The notes: generated by a model from the sequence alone, not told the origin. Shown: positions 1-7,458, counted from the first letter of the stretch. The stretch: DNA of 14,303 bases from an uncultured Lachnobacterium sp. (GCA_900552085.1 URYB01000033.1:1-14303), one strand, 5' to 3'. A program made the numbers and translations.

Positions 1-658
1 TACGTTCCTCCATGGAAACATAGCATGTCATGTTCTGTTCTTCGGCATACGCTTTCAGGGCACGCAGCATTGGTGTCGGTCCACATGCATAGATAACATC
101 CGCATCCAGATGGTTTTCGCGAATTGCATCCAGTACATTTCCTTTGGTTCCAACACTGCCATCCTCAGTTGCCACAAAGCTTTCACCCTGTTCTTTAAAT
201 TCATTCAGAAGAAAAGTTCCGGCATCACGATATCCCATCACAATCTGGAAATTTTCTCCGGCATCTTTCATTTCCTTTGCCAGCTGTAACATTGGCGGTA
301 CGCCGATACCTCCACCAATCAGAAATGCTTTCTTACCTTTTTCCACGGTAAATCCATTGCCCAGCGATCCCATAATTTTCATGGTATCTCCCGCCTGAAG
401 TCTGGAAAACTCTTCGGTTCCGGTATGTTCCCCGGTCACGCGGTAAACCAGGCGCAATGTACCTGCTTTGCGGTCAATTCCGCACAGACTGATTGGACGA
501 GGTAAAAGCTTGCTTGCATCGTTACTGTATACCGAAACAAACTGTCCGGCTTTCGCTGCCGCTGCAATCTCCTTTGTCTGAATGGTTAAATCATATATTC
601 CCGTACCGATCTGTTTTTGTGAGACAACGGTCACGGTCTCCTGAAACTTTTCGCTCAT
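1..658 (-). CDS. pyrK: Dihydroorotate dehydrogenase B, electron transfer subunit PyrK (partial, C-terminus off window)
   Basis: Iron-sulfur flavoprotein subunit that passes electrons from dihydroorotate oxidation (PyrD) to NAD+ in de novo pyrimidine synthesis; cytosolic. I translated it by hand from the ATG at 658-656, preceded by AGGAGAG. It stays open for 219 codons to the window edge; the family is usually about 250-260 residues. Visible family marks are the FAD-binding RPISLC segment (about residues 54-59), the NAD-binding glycine loop GGGIGVPPM (about 114-122) and the late YACGPTPML motif (about 193-201). The C-terminal cysteine cluster that holds the 2Fe-2S centre would lie just beyond the left edge, so it cannot be checked. 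It sits 48 bp downstream of pyrF in the same orientation, and pyrD is expected next. Gene identity is secure; completeness is unknown. Confidence 0.95.
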   Translation of the reverse strand, partial: MSEKFQETVTVVSQKQIGTGIYDLTIQTKEIAAAAKAGQFVSVYSNDASKLLPRPISLCGIDRKAGTLRLVYRVTGEHTGTEEFSRLQAGDTMKIMGSLGNGFTVEKGKKAFLIGGGIGVPPMLQLAKEMKDAGENFQIVMGYRDAGTFLLNEFKEQGESFVATEDGSVGTKGNVLDAIRENHLDADVIYACGPTPMLRALKAYAEEQNMTCYVSMEER

Positions 659-706
659 TTTTCTCTCCTGCATTCTGCTTCCAATATAAATGTTCCCACG
701 GTCAGA

Positions 707-1639
707 TTACTTAGATGCCAAAGCTCCTGCAATATCTGCGATCATATCTTCAACCGCCATACGGGATGCATCTGCAAAGTTCTCCGGTGTGATTCCCTGC
801 TCTTTGTATTTATCCTGCTTATAAGCTGCAATAATACCACGGGAAGAATTGATAATTGCTCCTAATCCATCTTCGTTAAAGAAATGAACCAGATCCTTAC
901 CCTTTCCGCCCTGTGCGCCGTAACCCGGAACAAGGATAAATGACTTTGGCATGATCTTACGAAGGATCTTACCCTGCTCCGGATAAGTTGCTCCGACAAC
1001 TGCTCCGACATAACTATAAGACTCTCCCATACACTCACTTCCCCACTCAGCAACTTTCTCACCTACGATTTCATACAGCGGGCGGCCGTCGATCAGACGA
1101 TCCTGGAACTCGCCACTGGACGGATTAGATGTCTTGACAAGAATGAAGATACCTTTATTTTCTTCCTTACATACATCAACGAACGGCTTGATACCATCGG
1201 TTCCAAGGTATGGATTTACAGTTGCAAAATCCTCATTAAACGTAGAGTAGCTCTTGCTTCCGATCTGTACTTTTCCAAGATGTCCGGTTGCATAAGCAGC
1301 AGATGTCGATCCAATATCTCCACGCTTTACATCGCCGATGACAACCAGATCCTTTTCGTGACAGTAATCTACCGTCTTCTGGAATGCCTTTACACCTTCG
1401 ATACCAAACTGCTCATACATAGCGATCTGTGGCTTTACGGCCGGAATCAGATCATAAGTTGCATCTACGATTGCCTTGTTATACTGCCAGATAGCTTCTG
1501 CTGCACCTGCCGGTGTCTCACCGAACTCTGCAAATGCAGCTTTTTGAATATGCTCCGGTACATAGGAAAGCATCGGGTCTAATCCTACAACGATCGGTGC
1601 ATTGGTTTCCTTGATTTTGTCTACTAATTTGTTGATCAT
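707..1639 (-). CDS. pyrF: Orotidine 5'-phosphate decarboxylase, type 2
   Basis: Catalyses the last step to UMP, decarboxylation of OMP; cytosolic TIM barrel. The 310-residue length fits the longer type 2 subfamily rather than the roughly 240-residue type 1 enzymes. It begins with the GLDP substrate-binding motif at 19-22, has a lysine in AVKPQ at 69, and carries the catalytic DVKRGDIGST segment at 103-112 (Asp103, Lys105 and Asp108 as the charged network). Near the C-terminus the GYGAQGG loop and NSSRGI segment are the expected phosphate-binding elements. The ATG at 1639 has an AGGAAAAAG Shine-Dalgarno directly upstream. It lies 19 bp after pyrC and 48 bp before pyrK, with no hairpin in either gap, so the three are very likely one transcript. 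Confidence 0.96.
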   Translation of the reverse strand: MINKLVDKIKETNAPIVVGLDPMLSYVPEHIQKAAFAEFGETPAGAAEAIWQYNKAIVDATYDLIPAVKPQIAMYEQFGIEGVKAFQKTVDYCHEKDLVVIGDVKRGDIGSTSAAYATGHLGKVQIGSKSYSTFNEDFATVNPYLGTDGIKPFVDVCKEENKGIFILVKTSNPSSGEFQDRLIDGRPLYEIVGEKVAEWGSECMGESYSYVGAVVGATYPEQGKILRKIMPKSFILVPGYGAQGGKGKDLVHFFNEDGLGAIINSSRGIIAAYKQDKYKEQGITPENFADASRMAVEDMIADIAGALASK

Positions 1640-1658
1640 GTCTTTTTCCTCTTATCTT

Positions 1659-2999
1659 TTATTTTGTTTTATTCTTAATTTCATTAAATACTACATTTCC
1701 ATCACAGATCGTGCATTTGACACGTCCGGTCACTTTTCTTCCGTGGAACGGTGTGTTTCTTCCCTTCGATGCAAATTTATTCTTGTCAATCGTATAAGTT
1801 TCCTTCGGGTCAAAAATTACGATATCCGCCTTCTTTCCCGGCTGAATATCACCTTTGTCGATTCCTACAATTTTTGCAGGATTGTAGCTCATCTTCTCTG
1901 CCATCTGCATTGGTGTCAGATATCCTCCCAATACAAGCTCGGAATAGGTCAGGCATGCAGCCGTCTCCAATCCGACAATGCCAAACGGCGCCTTTTTCAT
2001 GGACGTATTCTTGTCATCAAATGTATGCGGCGCATGGTCTGTAGAAATCACATCCATGATATTGTCACGCAGACCTTCCTTTAATGCTTCCACATCTTCT
2101 TTGGTACGAAGCGGTGGATTCATCTTGTAGTTCGTATCTGCATCGGTTTCTTTTGGAATCAGAATACCCGCTTCAATCTGTGGCACATATTCCGTAATAT
2201 CATTGGATGTAAGTGTAAAATGATGCGGACAAACCTCTGCAGAAACATGAAGTCCCTCTTCTTTTGCAATCCGTACCATCTCTACAGAATCTTTTGTGGA
2301 ACAATGGCACAAATGCAGCTGTGCACCGGTATCTTTGCTGAGTACAATATCTCTTGCAATAATGACATCCTCCACAGAATTCGTAATGCCCGGCATACCA
2401 AGTTCTTTTGCCTTGACATCTGCGTTCATGACGCCTCCATGTACCATGTTGATATCCTCACAGTGTGCCAGTACCGGAATATGATATTTTGCTGCCTCAA
2501 GCATTCCTTCACGGTACACTTCCGCATTCATAACCGATTTACCATCTTCACTGATTGCAGGAATTCCGGCCTCTACCATTCCCTTGATATCGGCAAGTTC
2601 CTTGCCCATCTGTCCTTTGGTGACAGCGCCGACCTGTAATACATGGATGCAGTTACCTGCTTTTGCTTTGTTGTGTACATAATTTACAACGTCTGCATTA
2701 TCTACGACCGGTTTCGTATTCGGCATTGTAAGCACTGTGGTATATCCACCGTGAGCCGCAGCCTCCATTCCGGTATAAATATCTTCTTTCTGCTCAAATC
2801 CCGGATCACGGAAATGCACATGCATATCAATGAATCCCGGCATAACATAACAGCCACTGGCATCCAATACGCGGTCTGCTTTTTCTTCCATGTTCTTTTT
2901 AATCTCTACGACCTTATCCTCTTTGATCAACACATCTGCTTCTTCTTCCATCTGTGTTGCCGGGTTGATGACACGGCCACCTTTTATTAATATTGACAT
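1659..2999 (-). CDS. pyrC: Dihydroorotase, class I
   Basis: Cyclises N-carbamoyl-aspartate to dihydroorotate, step three of pyrimidine synthesis; zinc amidohydrolase in the cytosol. The 446-residue protein has the metal ligands in order: HVH in the DMHVHFRDPG motif (His60, His62), Asp152 in SEDGK, His179 in AHCED, His232 in CHCST and Asp321 in STDHAPH. The MPNT segment at 92-95 helps bind substrate. Class I is supported by this layout and by the long C-terminal part. Start: ATG at 2999 with GAAAGGA about 8 nt upstream. The upstream neighbour is an exported cysteine protease gene ending only 24 bp away. I see no separate strong promoter and no PyrR-type attenuator there, so expression probably depends on the promoter upstream of the protease. 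Confidence 0.97.
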   Translation of the reverse strand: MSILIKGGRVINPATQMEEEADVLIKEDKVVEIKKNMEEKADRVLDASGCYVMPGFIDMHVHFRDPGFEQKEDIYTGMEAAAHGGYTTVLTMPNTKPVVDNADVVNYVHNKAKAGNCIHVLQVGAVTKGQMGKELADIKGMVEAGIPAISEDGKSVMNAEVYREGMLEAAKYHIPVLAHCEDINMVHGGVMNADVKAKELGMPGITNSVEDVIIARDIVLSKDTGAQLHLCHCSTKDSVEMVRIAKEEGLHVSAEVCPHHFTLTSNDITEYVPQIEAGILIPKETDADTNYKMNPPLRTKEDVEALKEGLRDNIMDVISTDHAPHTFDDKNTSMKKAPFGIVGLETAACLTYSELVLGGYLTPMQMAEKMSYNPAKIVGIDKGDIQPGKKADIVIFDPKETYTIDKNKFASKGRNTPFHGRKVTGRVKCTICDGNVVFNEIKNKTK

Positions 3000-3023
3000 C
3001 TGATAATCCTTTCTGTTTGTATC

Positions 3024-4844
3024 CTATCGTTTTGTCGTTACTTTCTTTACACCGGAAAGCACTCCTGCCACGGACTTCTTTCCTTTGGTCTTGCAGGCAC
3101 GCACCTTATAATAATAAGTCTTTCCTTTGGAAAGTTTTTTATCGGTATAATGCTTTCCTTTTACCGTTGCAACTTTCTTGTAAGTTCCTTTTTCCGAAGT
3201 TGCCCGGTACACCTCATATGTTTTTGCAGTTTTCACACTGCTCCACGAAAGGCTCGTACTGGTCTTTCCCGCTTTTGCATACACCGTCTTTACTTTTCCG
3301 ACGCTTGTTCCTGTCTTGTTTGTATAGGCTTTGATGCAGAGATTTCCAACGCCTTTGTATTTCAGCAGATCTGCCAGATCTCTCCATTTCCCTTTATAGT
3401 ATCCAAAACTCTGTCCAAAATCACTAAAGGCAGTAATCTTACAATCTGCATTTGCTCCGGAACATTCTAAATCCACACCCTTATTCTTCTGGTTAAACTC
3501 CACAACTACTGCATATTTTGTTCCCTTCGGAATAGAGATTGCTTTCTTCAGTGGAATCGTATAGACTCCGGCATAACTTGTCTTCCCCTTGACTTTTGCT
3601 GCCAAAATGCCGCTCGTCGGCCTCTGCCCGCTGGAAAGATTTGTATAAACCTTAATCGTATAGGAAACATTTGCATCATCCAGCATTGACAAAGAAACTG
3701 CCTCCAGCTGCTGATTTTGCGTCCCTTTGACTGTAAATACATTGGCTTCTTTTTCAAATGTGCATGCCTTGTATGCATAGCCAGCACCATCATACTGATA
3801 ATTGTAATCGTAATTATCCGCTGGTTCAAAATCCATGATCCAGGCCGCATCTTCCAGACCAGCATCCTCATACGACATCCAGAAATAACTGTAATAACTG
3901 TTTTCCGTCTGATTGCCCCAGGTATTTCTCACCAGCCATGCCCCATTTTTCTTTGCCGGATACTTAAATGCAGACGCTGGAAAATCGTCATCCCATCCCA
4001 CAATCATTGCTGCATGATTGATTGCTTTTTTCTTTGCACAGCGATAGGTCGCAACCATTCCGCCTTCCGCTTCATAATAGTTCATCTGGTCATAGACATT
4101 TTTATCTGCAGCTTCAAGTCCGATACCTGCCGCACCATGCTTTATAATTTCTTTCTTCACAGCAGCCGGATTCTTGTGGATATTCAGCACATACACATTC
4201 TGCAAATGTGCCACATCCTTCTTAAATGCAAGACCATCCGACATCACATTCACCGGTCTTGTATACGGAGCATCCGTTTCCTTTACAAGTCCCTTCCACT
4301 GCATCAGCGAACGTGACAGATAATCCAGATTTCCTCCTGCTGTCAGATAATTTTCTAAATTCAGCGTAAACTCATCCCCAAGAAGGCCTCCAAATGTATC
4401 ATCCACCGAATGATACGTAAAATAAGCGGCTTGTAATTCACTTAAATCAATACTCTTGTCTGCCACCTTATCATCCGTAATCAGATCGAATTCCGCCAGT
4501 CCCACACCGGTAAAAGCCCAGCAGGTATTATAATTTCCCTGCGAACGGATCTGTGGATACAATGTCTGCAATTGTGCTAATGTATTGTGGTACGCTGAAG
4601 GAATCGCAAAAGCCCCCTTCATGCCATCCGTAATCAGCTGTTCTTCTATCTGCGGCACATTCGTTTCATGGACAGATGCAACATAATCTCCGCTTCCATA
4701 TGTCTGCGGAAACTGTGGTATCTCAATATCGATATCTTCATACCAGACATCCTTTGCCTGCACCTGTAATATATTGACCGGAGTACCGGCGAACAGGGTT
4801 GCTACAAGCATGACAGATAACATTCTTTGTTTTCTCTTTTTCAT
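3024..4844 (-). CDS. Exported papain-like (C1 family) cysteine protease with lectin-like and Fn3-like domains
   Basis: Predicted secreted endopeptidase of 606 residues. The N-terminus is a signal peptide: Lys/Arg-rich MKKRKQR, a hydrophobic stretch, and likely cleavage near residue 30 after QVQA. About 70 residues that may be a propeptide follow. The catalytic domain (about 80-340) has the oxyanion Gln102, nucleophile Cys108 in NTCWAF, His277 in INHAAMIVGW and Asn307 in RNTWG, so the triad is intact, although the usual GSCWAF reads NTCWAF. Residues about 340-508 resemble the lectin-like domain that follows C1 catalytic domains in Firmicutes. Residues about 515-606 form an Fn3-like domain rich in Lys. 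No LPxTG or other wall anchor is seen. I chose the ATG at 4844 (GAAAGG 6 nt upstream) over an in-frame ATG at 4877, because the promoter places transcription initiation at about 4879. Substrate unknown. Confidence 0.9.
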   Translation of the reverse strand: MKKRKQRMLSVMLVATLFAGTPVNILQVQAKDVWYEDIDIEIPQFPQTYGSGDYVASVHETNVPQIEEQLITDGMKGAFAIPSAYHNTLAQLQTLYPQIRSQGNYNTCWAFTGVGLAEFDLITDDKVADKSIDLSELQAAYFTYHSVDDTFGGLLGDEFTLNLENYLTAGGNLDYLSRSLMQWKGLVKETDAPYTRPVNVMSDGLAFKKDVAHLQNVYVLNIHKNPAAVKKEIIKHGAAGIGLEAADKNVYDQMNYYEAEGGMVATYRCAKKKAINHAAMIVGWDDDFPASAFKYPAKKNGAWLVRNTWGNQTENSYYSYFWMSYEDAGLEDAAWIMDFEPADNYDYNYQYDGAGYAYKACTFEKEANVFTVKGTQNQQLEAVSLSMLDDANVSYTIKVYTNLSSGQRPTSGILAAKVKGKTSYAGVYTIPLKKAISIPKGTKYAVVVEFNQKNKGVDLECSGANADCKITAFSDFGQSFGYYKGKWRDLADLLKYKGVGNLCIKAYTNKTGTSVGKVKTVYAKAGKTSTSLSWSSVKTAKTYEVYRATSEKGTYKKVATVKGKHYTDKKLSKGKTYYYKVRACKTKGKKSVAGVLSGVKKVTTKR

Positions 4845-4885
4845 AACATACCTTTCGTACCTTATAGAAATGTACAATTAAGAAT

Positions 4886-4915
4886 ATTATATGATTTTTA
4901 TATAAAATATGTCAA
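4886..4915 (-). promoter_or_regulatory. Sigma-A-type promoter for the protease-pyrCFK unit
   Basis: On the minus strand a perfect -35 TTGACA (4915-4910) is followed after 18 nt by a perfect -10 TATAAT (4891-4886). This predicts initiation near 4879 and a leader of about 35 nt before the protease ATG at 4844. The spacer is almost entirely A/T. The promoter lies immediately downstream of the dapB terminator, so it starts an independent unit. It is the only near-consensus promoter I find upstream of pyrC. The leader is too short for a classical PyrR attenuator. Confidence 0.85.
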
Positions 4916-4927
4916 CAAAAACGCCAT

Positions 4928-4959
4928 AAAAAAAGCCGAGCACACAAGGTGTTCGACTT
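4928..4959 (-). terminator. Rho-independent terminator after dapB
   Basis: On the minus strand an 11-bp stem (4959-4949 with 4943-4933, one A-C mismatch and one G-U pair) encloses a 5-nt loop and is followed by a run of seven U (4934-4928). It begins 10 nt after the dapB stop, and separates the dap operon from the protease unit. Confidence 0.9.
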
Positions 4960-4969
4960 TCCTTTTGTT

Positions 4970-5731
4970 TTATTTTGCAGCAATGACATCTGCCATGTCA
5001 TAGTGTCCGGCACCTTTTCCATTCAGGAACTTCGCTGCCTCTACTGCACCCTTTGCAAATACAGCTTTCGAATATGCCGTATGCTTAAATTCAATCACTT
5101 CATCCTGTCCTGCAAAAATCACCTCATGCTCACCGACGATGTTGCCACCGCGGACAGCAGAGATACCAATCTCGTACTTATCTCTCTTCTTGCGCTCCTG
5201 GCTTCTGTCATACTTGTAAGTATAAGCATCCTCAAGTGCATCATTCATGGAATCTGCAAGTGCAAGTGCCGTACCGCTTGGTGCATCTAACTTCTGGTTG
5301 TGATGCTTCTCTACGATTTCCATATCAAATCCTGCCGGCGCAAATACCGTTGCCGCCTTTTTGAGAAGTTCCATCAAAGTGTTGATTCCCAATGACATAT
5401 TTGCAGACTTAAGAATTGCAACTTTCTCATATGCCTGCTCGACTTTCTGTAACTGTTCTTCAGAAAGTCCTGTCGTACACAATACAACCGGAATCTTTTT
5501 CTCCACACAGTAATCTACCAGTGCATCCACTGCCTTTGCATTGGAAAAATCAATAATTACATCTGCATCTACTGTACATTCTGCAAGGCTTGCAAATACC
5601 GGATACGTATTTTTGATTCCATCATACATATCGATTCCTGCAACAATTTCAATATCCGGATCCTGGGCACAAATCTGTGTAATGCACTGTCCCATCTTTC
5701 CGTTGCAGCCATTCATAATTGCTCTCGTCAT
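4970..5731 (-). CDS. dapB: 4-hydroxy-tetrahydrodipicolinate reductase
   Basis: NAD(P)H-dependent reduction of the DapA product toward tetrahydrodipicolinate, on the route to diaminopimelate (cell wall) and lysine; cytosolic. The 253-residue length is typical. The N-terminal Rossmann fold has GCNGKMG at 8-14 in place of the common GxxGRMG, then DFS at 61-63 and TTG at 86-88. The catalytic block EKHHNQKLDAPSGTA at 141-155 contains the His pair 143/144 and Lys147. The start ATG at 5731 has GAAAGGA somewhat far upstream (about 11 nt), so translation may be modest. It follows dapA by 47 bp with only a weak hairpin between, hence the same lysine-controlled transcript, and it ends at a strong terminator. 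Confidence 0.97.
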   Translation of the reverse strand: MTRAIMNGCNGKMGQCITQICAQDPDIEIVAGIDMYDGIKNTYPVFASLAECTVDADVIIDFSNAKAVDALVDYCVEKKIPVVLCTTGLSEEQLQKVEQAYEKVAILKSANMSLGINTLMELLKKAATVFAPAGFDMEIVEKHHNQKLDAPSGTALALADSMNDALEDAYTYKYDRSQERKKRDKYEIGISAVRGGNIVGEHEVIFAGQDEVIEFKHTAYSKAVFAKGAVEAAKFLNGKGAGHYDMADVIAAK

Positions 5732-5778
5732 TTTCGTCTCTTATCCTTTCGTTCACCGGACATCATCCGATACTTTTC

Positions 5779-6666
5779 TTATTTCAATAAACCGTAGTTC
5801 TTCATTACTTCTGCAAGTTTTGCAGCGTTTGCCTCGCCCATCTCACAAAGCGGGGAACGAAGTGGTCCGACTTCCATGCCCATCAGGTTCATTGCTTTCT
5901 TAACCGGAATTGGATTTACTTCTGAGAATAATGCATCTACCAGTGGAAGTCCCTCTAACTGGATCTTTCTTGCTGTCTCGATATCACCCTTGAAGAAGCT
6001 GTCACACATCTGGTGTACTTTTGCAGGTGCTACGTTACTCCATACAGAGATCACACCGACTGCACCGATGGATAACAACGGAACAACCAGTCCATCCTCT
6101 CCGGAATACATATCGATCTTGCCATCGGTAAGTGCCATTGTCTTGCTTGCCTGTGCCATATTGCCGGTAGCCTCTTTTAATCCTACGATGTTCTCCTTTG
6201 CAGAAAACAGTGTTGCAACGGTCTCCGGAAGAAGGTTACATCCGGTTCTTCCCGGTACGTTGTACATGATGATTGGGCATTTTGTGCTGTCTGCAATCTG
6301 TGAATAATGACTGATCAGTCCGGCCTGTGTTGCCTTGTTGTAATATGGTGTTACGATCAGTAATCCGTCTACGCCAGCCTCTTCTGCTTCCTGTGACAGC
6401 TGGATGGCTGTGCGTGTGCAGTTTGAACCGGTTCCTGCAACAACCGGAACACGATGCTTTGTAAATTCGACAGCAGCCTTGATAACATCGTGATGTTCCT
6501 CCATGGTAAGTGTAGAACTCTCACCTGTTGTACCTGCGATAACGATTGCATCGGTACCTGCATCGATTTGCTGATTGATCAGCTCCTCCAACTTGTCATA
6601 ATTTACATCCTGATTTTCTTTCATTGGTGTAACGATTGCAACACCAGCGCCTTTAAATATTGCCAT
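5779..6666 (-). CDS. dapA: 4-hydroxy-tetrahydrodipicolinate synthase
   Basis: Condenses pyruvate with aspartate semialdehyde, the first committed step of diaminopimelate and lysine synthesis; a class I aldolase-type TIM barrel. The 295 residues match the usual length. Key marks are GTTGES at 45-50 (Thr46/Thr47), TPYYN at 106-110, YNVPGR at 135-140 (Tyr135 and Arg140) and the Schiff-base Lys164 in VGLKEATGN. Start ATG at 6666 has AAGGGAG about 6 nt upstream. The preceding attenuator terminator ends 16 nt before the start codon, and a lysine riboswitch lies ahead of it, so end-product control by premature termination is strongly indicated. dapB follows in the same transcript. Confidence 0.97.
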   Translation of the reverse strand: MAIFKGAGVAIVTPMKENQDVNYDKLEELINQQIDAGTDAIVIAGTTGESSTLTMEEHHDVIKAAVEFTKHRVPVVAGTGSNCTRTAIQLSQEAEEAGVDGLLIVTPYYNKATQAGLISHYSQIADSTKCPIIMYNVPGRTGCNLLPETVATLFSAKENIVGLKEATGNMAQASKTMALTDGKIDMYSGEDGLVVPLLSIGAVGVISVWSNVAPAKVHQMCDSFFKGDIETARKIQLEGLPLVDALFSEVNPIPVKKAMNLMGMEVGPLRSPLCEMGEANAAKLAEVMKNYGLLK

Positions 6667-6682
6667 TTGTTCTCCCTTCCAT

Positions 6683-6710
6683 AAAAAAACCAGCTCGCAC
6701 CTGAGCTGGT
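6683..6710 (-). terminator. Attenuator terminator of the dapA lysine riboswitch
   Basis: On the minus strand a perfect 8-bp stem, ACCAGCTC (6710-6703) with GAGCTGGT (6696-6689), encloses a 6-nt loop; the U-tract is 6689-6683, whose first U is also the last base of the stem. It sits between the riboswitch aptamer and the dapA ribosome binding site. Its 5' arm can pair instead with the 3' edge of the aptamer (see the antiterminator finding), the expected geometry for lysine-induced termination. Confidence 0.92.
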
Positions 6711-6733
6711 CTAATCTACTTTTTGTATATTAT

Positions 6734-6905
6734 AGATTCGATAGCTCTCCAACTTTGTAAGTTGACAGTCATACGGTTCTTCACCCTATGCCCAGAAATA
6801 AAAGTACAGCTCCTTTATCTCTTCGGCGCTCGCCCCTTTCCTCTGTGTTCGACTGTGTCTGTCACATCCCACAGAATACTCTTAGCTTGCGCGACCTCTA
6901 TCTGA
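6734..6905 (-). promoter_or_regulatory. Lysine riboswitch (L box) aptamer controlling dapAB
   Basis: The minus-strand leader carries the conserved L-box blocks in order: AGAGGTCGCGC (6899-6889), AAGAGTA (6883-6877), GAAAGGGGCGAGCGCCGAAG (6840-6821), then a CTGGGCATAGGGTGA arm (6795-6781) and the closing GGAGAGCTATCG (6750-6739). The basal P1 helix can form from GATAG (6902-6898) and CTATC (6744-6740). In this family lysine binding stabilises P1 and favours the downstream terminator. The leader sits directly in front of dapA, consistent with the assignment. A T-box was considered, but the specifier-loop layout and the T-box sequence are absent. Confidence 0.93.
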
Positions 6906-6924
6906 GTTATTTGCTTCTTTTTTG

Positions 6925-6953
6925 ATAATAGCACCATGTGTACTATTCGTCAA
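6925..6953 (-). promoter_or_regulatory. Promoter of the lysine riboswitch-dapAB transcript
   Basis: On the minus strand TTGACG (6953-6948), a 17-nt spacer and TATTAT (6930-6925) form a good sigma-A promoter. Initiation is expected near 6918, about 13 nt before the aptamer begins. The -35 and part of the spacer lie inside the last codons of the upstream cobO-like gene. Confidence 0.8.
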
Positions 6954-7443
6954 TCCTTATTTTTTCCGGTGCGATATTATAAATCTCATCGGCATACGGA
7001 CGAATACTGTCCTCAAGGACACGTCCGGTACAGATAAGTGTCATATCGTCCGGTTTATTTTCAAACAGTTCCTGCATTTCCTGTGGTGTAACTACCTTCT
7101 CATCAATCACACCCAGCACCTCATCAAGAATCAGCATATCACAGGCATCCGTTGTAACGACTTTCTTGCCGTAATTGAATCCGTTTCGCAGATTCATTGC
7201 CTCCTCCTGCTGCTCCTGCTCCGACAGCTCCTCAAAACTTTCATCGGATTTTGCAAATCGAAAGATCTTGATTTCCGGCTCAAGACGATTCAAAAAAGCC
7301 AGTTCATTCTCGTTCTTCCCTTTTAAAAATTGGATGATAATCACACTTTTGCCTTCGCTTGCATAACGGATTGCATTACCGATCGCAGCGGTTGACTTGC
7401 CGTGGCCCTCACCATAATAAATCTGTATAATACCTTCGTTCAT
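6943..7443 (-). CDS. CobO/BtuR-family P-loop ATPase (annotatable as corrinoid adenosyltransferase, function uncertain)
   Basis: A 166-residue cytosolic protein resembling CobA/CobO/BtuR ATP:cob(I)alamin adenosyltransferases. Walker A GEGHGKST spans residues 11-18, QFLKG follows the second strand, LILDEV is the Walker B-like strand, and TGR appears near the C-terminus. The start is taken as ATG at 7443, because a clean GGAGG lies 5 nt upstream. An in-frame TTG at 7455 overlaps that Shine-Dalgarno and is unlikely to initiate. Compared with CobA as I recall it, the GFTW motif near the corrin site is not present, and the C-terminal segment ending in a GIDY/GIEF-like motif is missing. No other cobalamin genes are in the window. 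The dapAB promoter overlaps its 3' end, and no terminator separates it from the riboswitch, so read-through is possible. Family assignment is good; the reaction is less certain. Confidence 0.8.
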   Translation of the reverse strand: MNEGIIQIYYGEGHGKSTAAIGNAIRYASEGKSVIIIQFLKGKNENELAFLNRLEPEIKIFRFAKSDESFEELSEQEQQEEAMNLRNGFNYGKKVVTTDACDMLILDEVLGVIDEKVVTPQEMQELFENKPDDMTLICTGRVLEDSIRPYADEIYNIAPEKIRIDE

Positions 7444-7458
7444 AACTGCCTCCAAATA

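Noticed and set aside
1602..2084. 160-codon plus-strand reading frame opposite pyrC
   Set aside because: Antisense to conserved pyrC sequence, with atypical composition and no start signal.
3090..3145. TTCCAA-16-TATAAG on the minus strand as an internal pyrC promoter
   Set aside because: The -35 is poor, and the -10-like bases are explained by Tyr-Tyr-Lys codons in the Fn3-like domain. Too weak to list, though it would matter to the operon claim.
3717..4316. 199-codon plus-strand reading frame opposite the protease
   Set aside because: Rich in Cys, His and Ile runs with no recognisable domain or ribosome binding site, and fully antisense to a well-supported gene.
4845..4877. Upstream in-frame ATG for the protease, adding 11 residues
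   Set aside because: It would start at the predicted transcription start, has no Shine-Dalgarno, and puts extra residues before a normal signal peptide. The ATG at 4844 has GAAAGG at good spacing.
4886..4915. AT-rich near-palindrome in the protease promoter spacer as an operator
   Set aside because: Low-complexity A/T sequence easily gives such symmetry by chance, and it is not perfect.
5732..5778. Hairpin CGGA/TCCG between dapA and dapB as a terminator
   Set aside because: Four-bp stem with no U-tract; it does not separate the two genes.
6667..6942. T-box leader in front of dapA
   Set aside because: The conserved blocks match the lysine riboswitch in order, and no T-box sequence or specifier stem is seen.
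7444..7455. TTG start for the cobO-like gene
   Set aside because: The TTG overlaps the GGAGG that serves the ATG at 7443.
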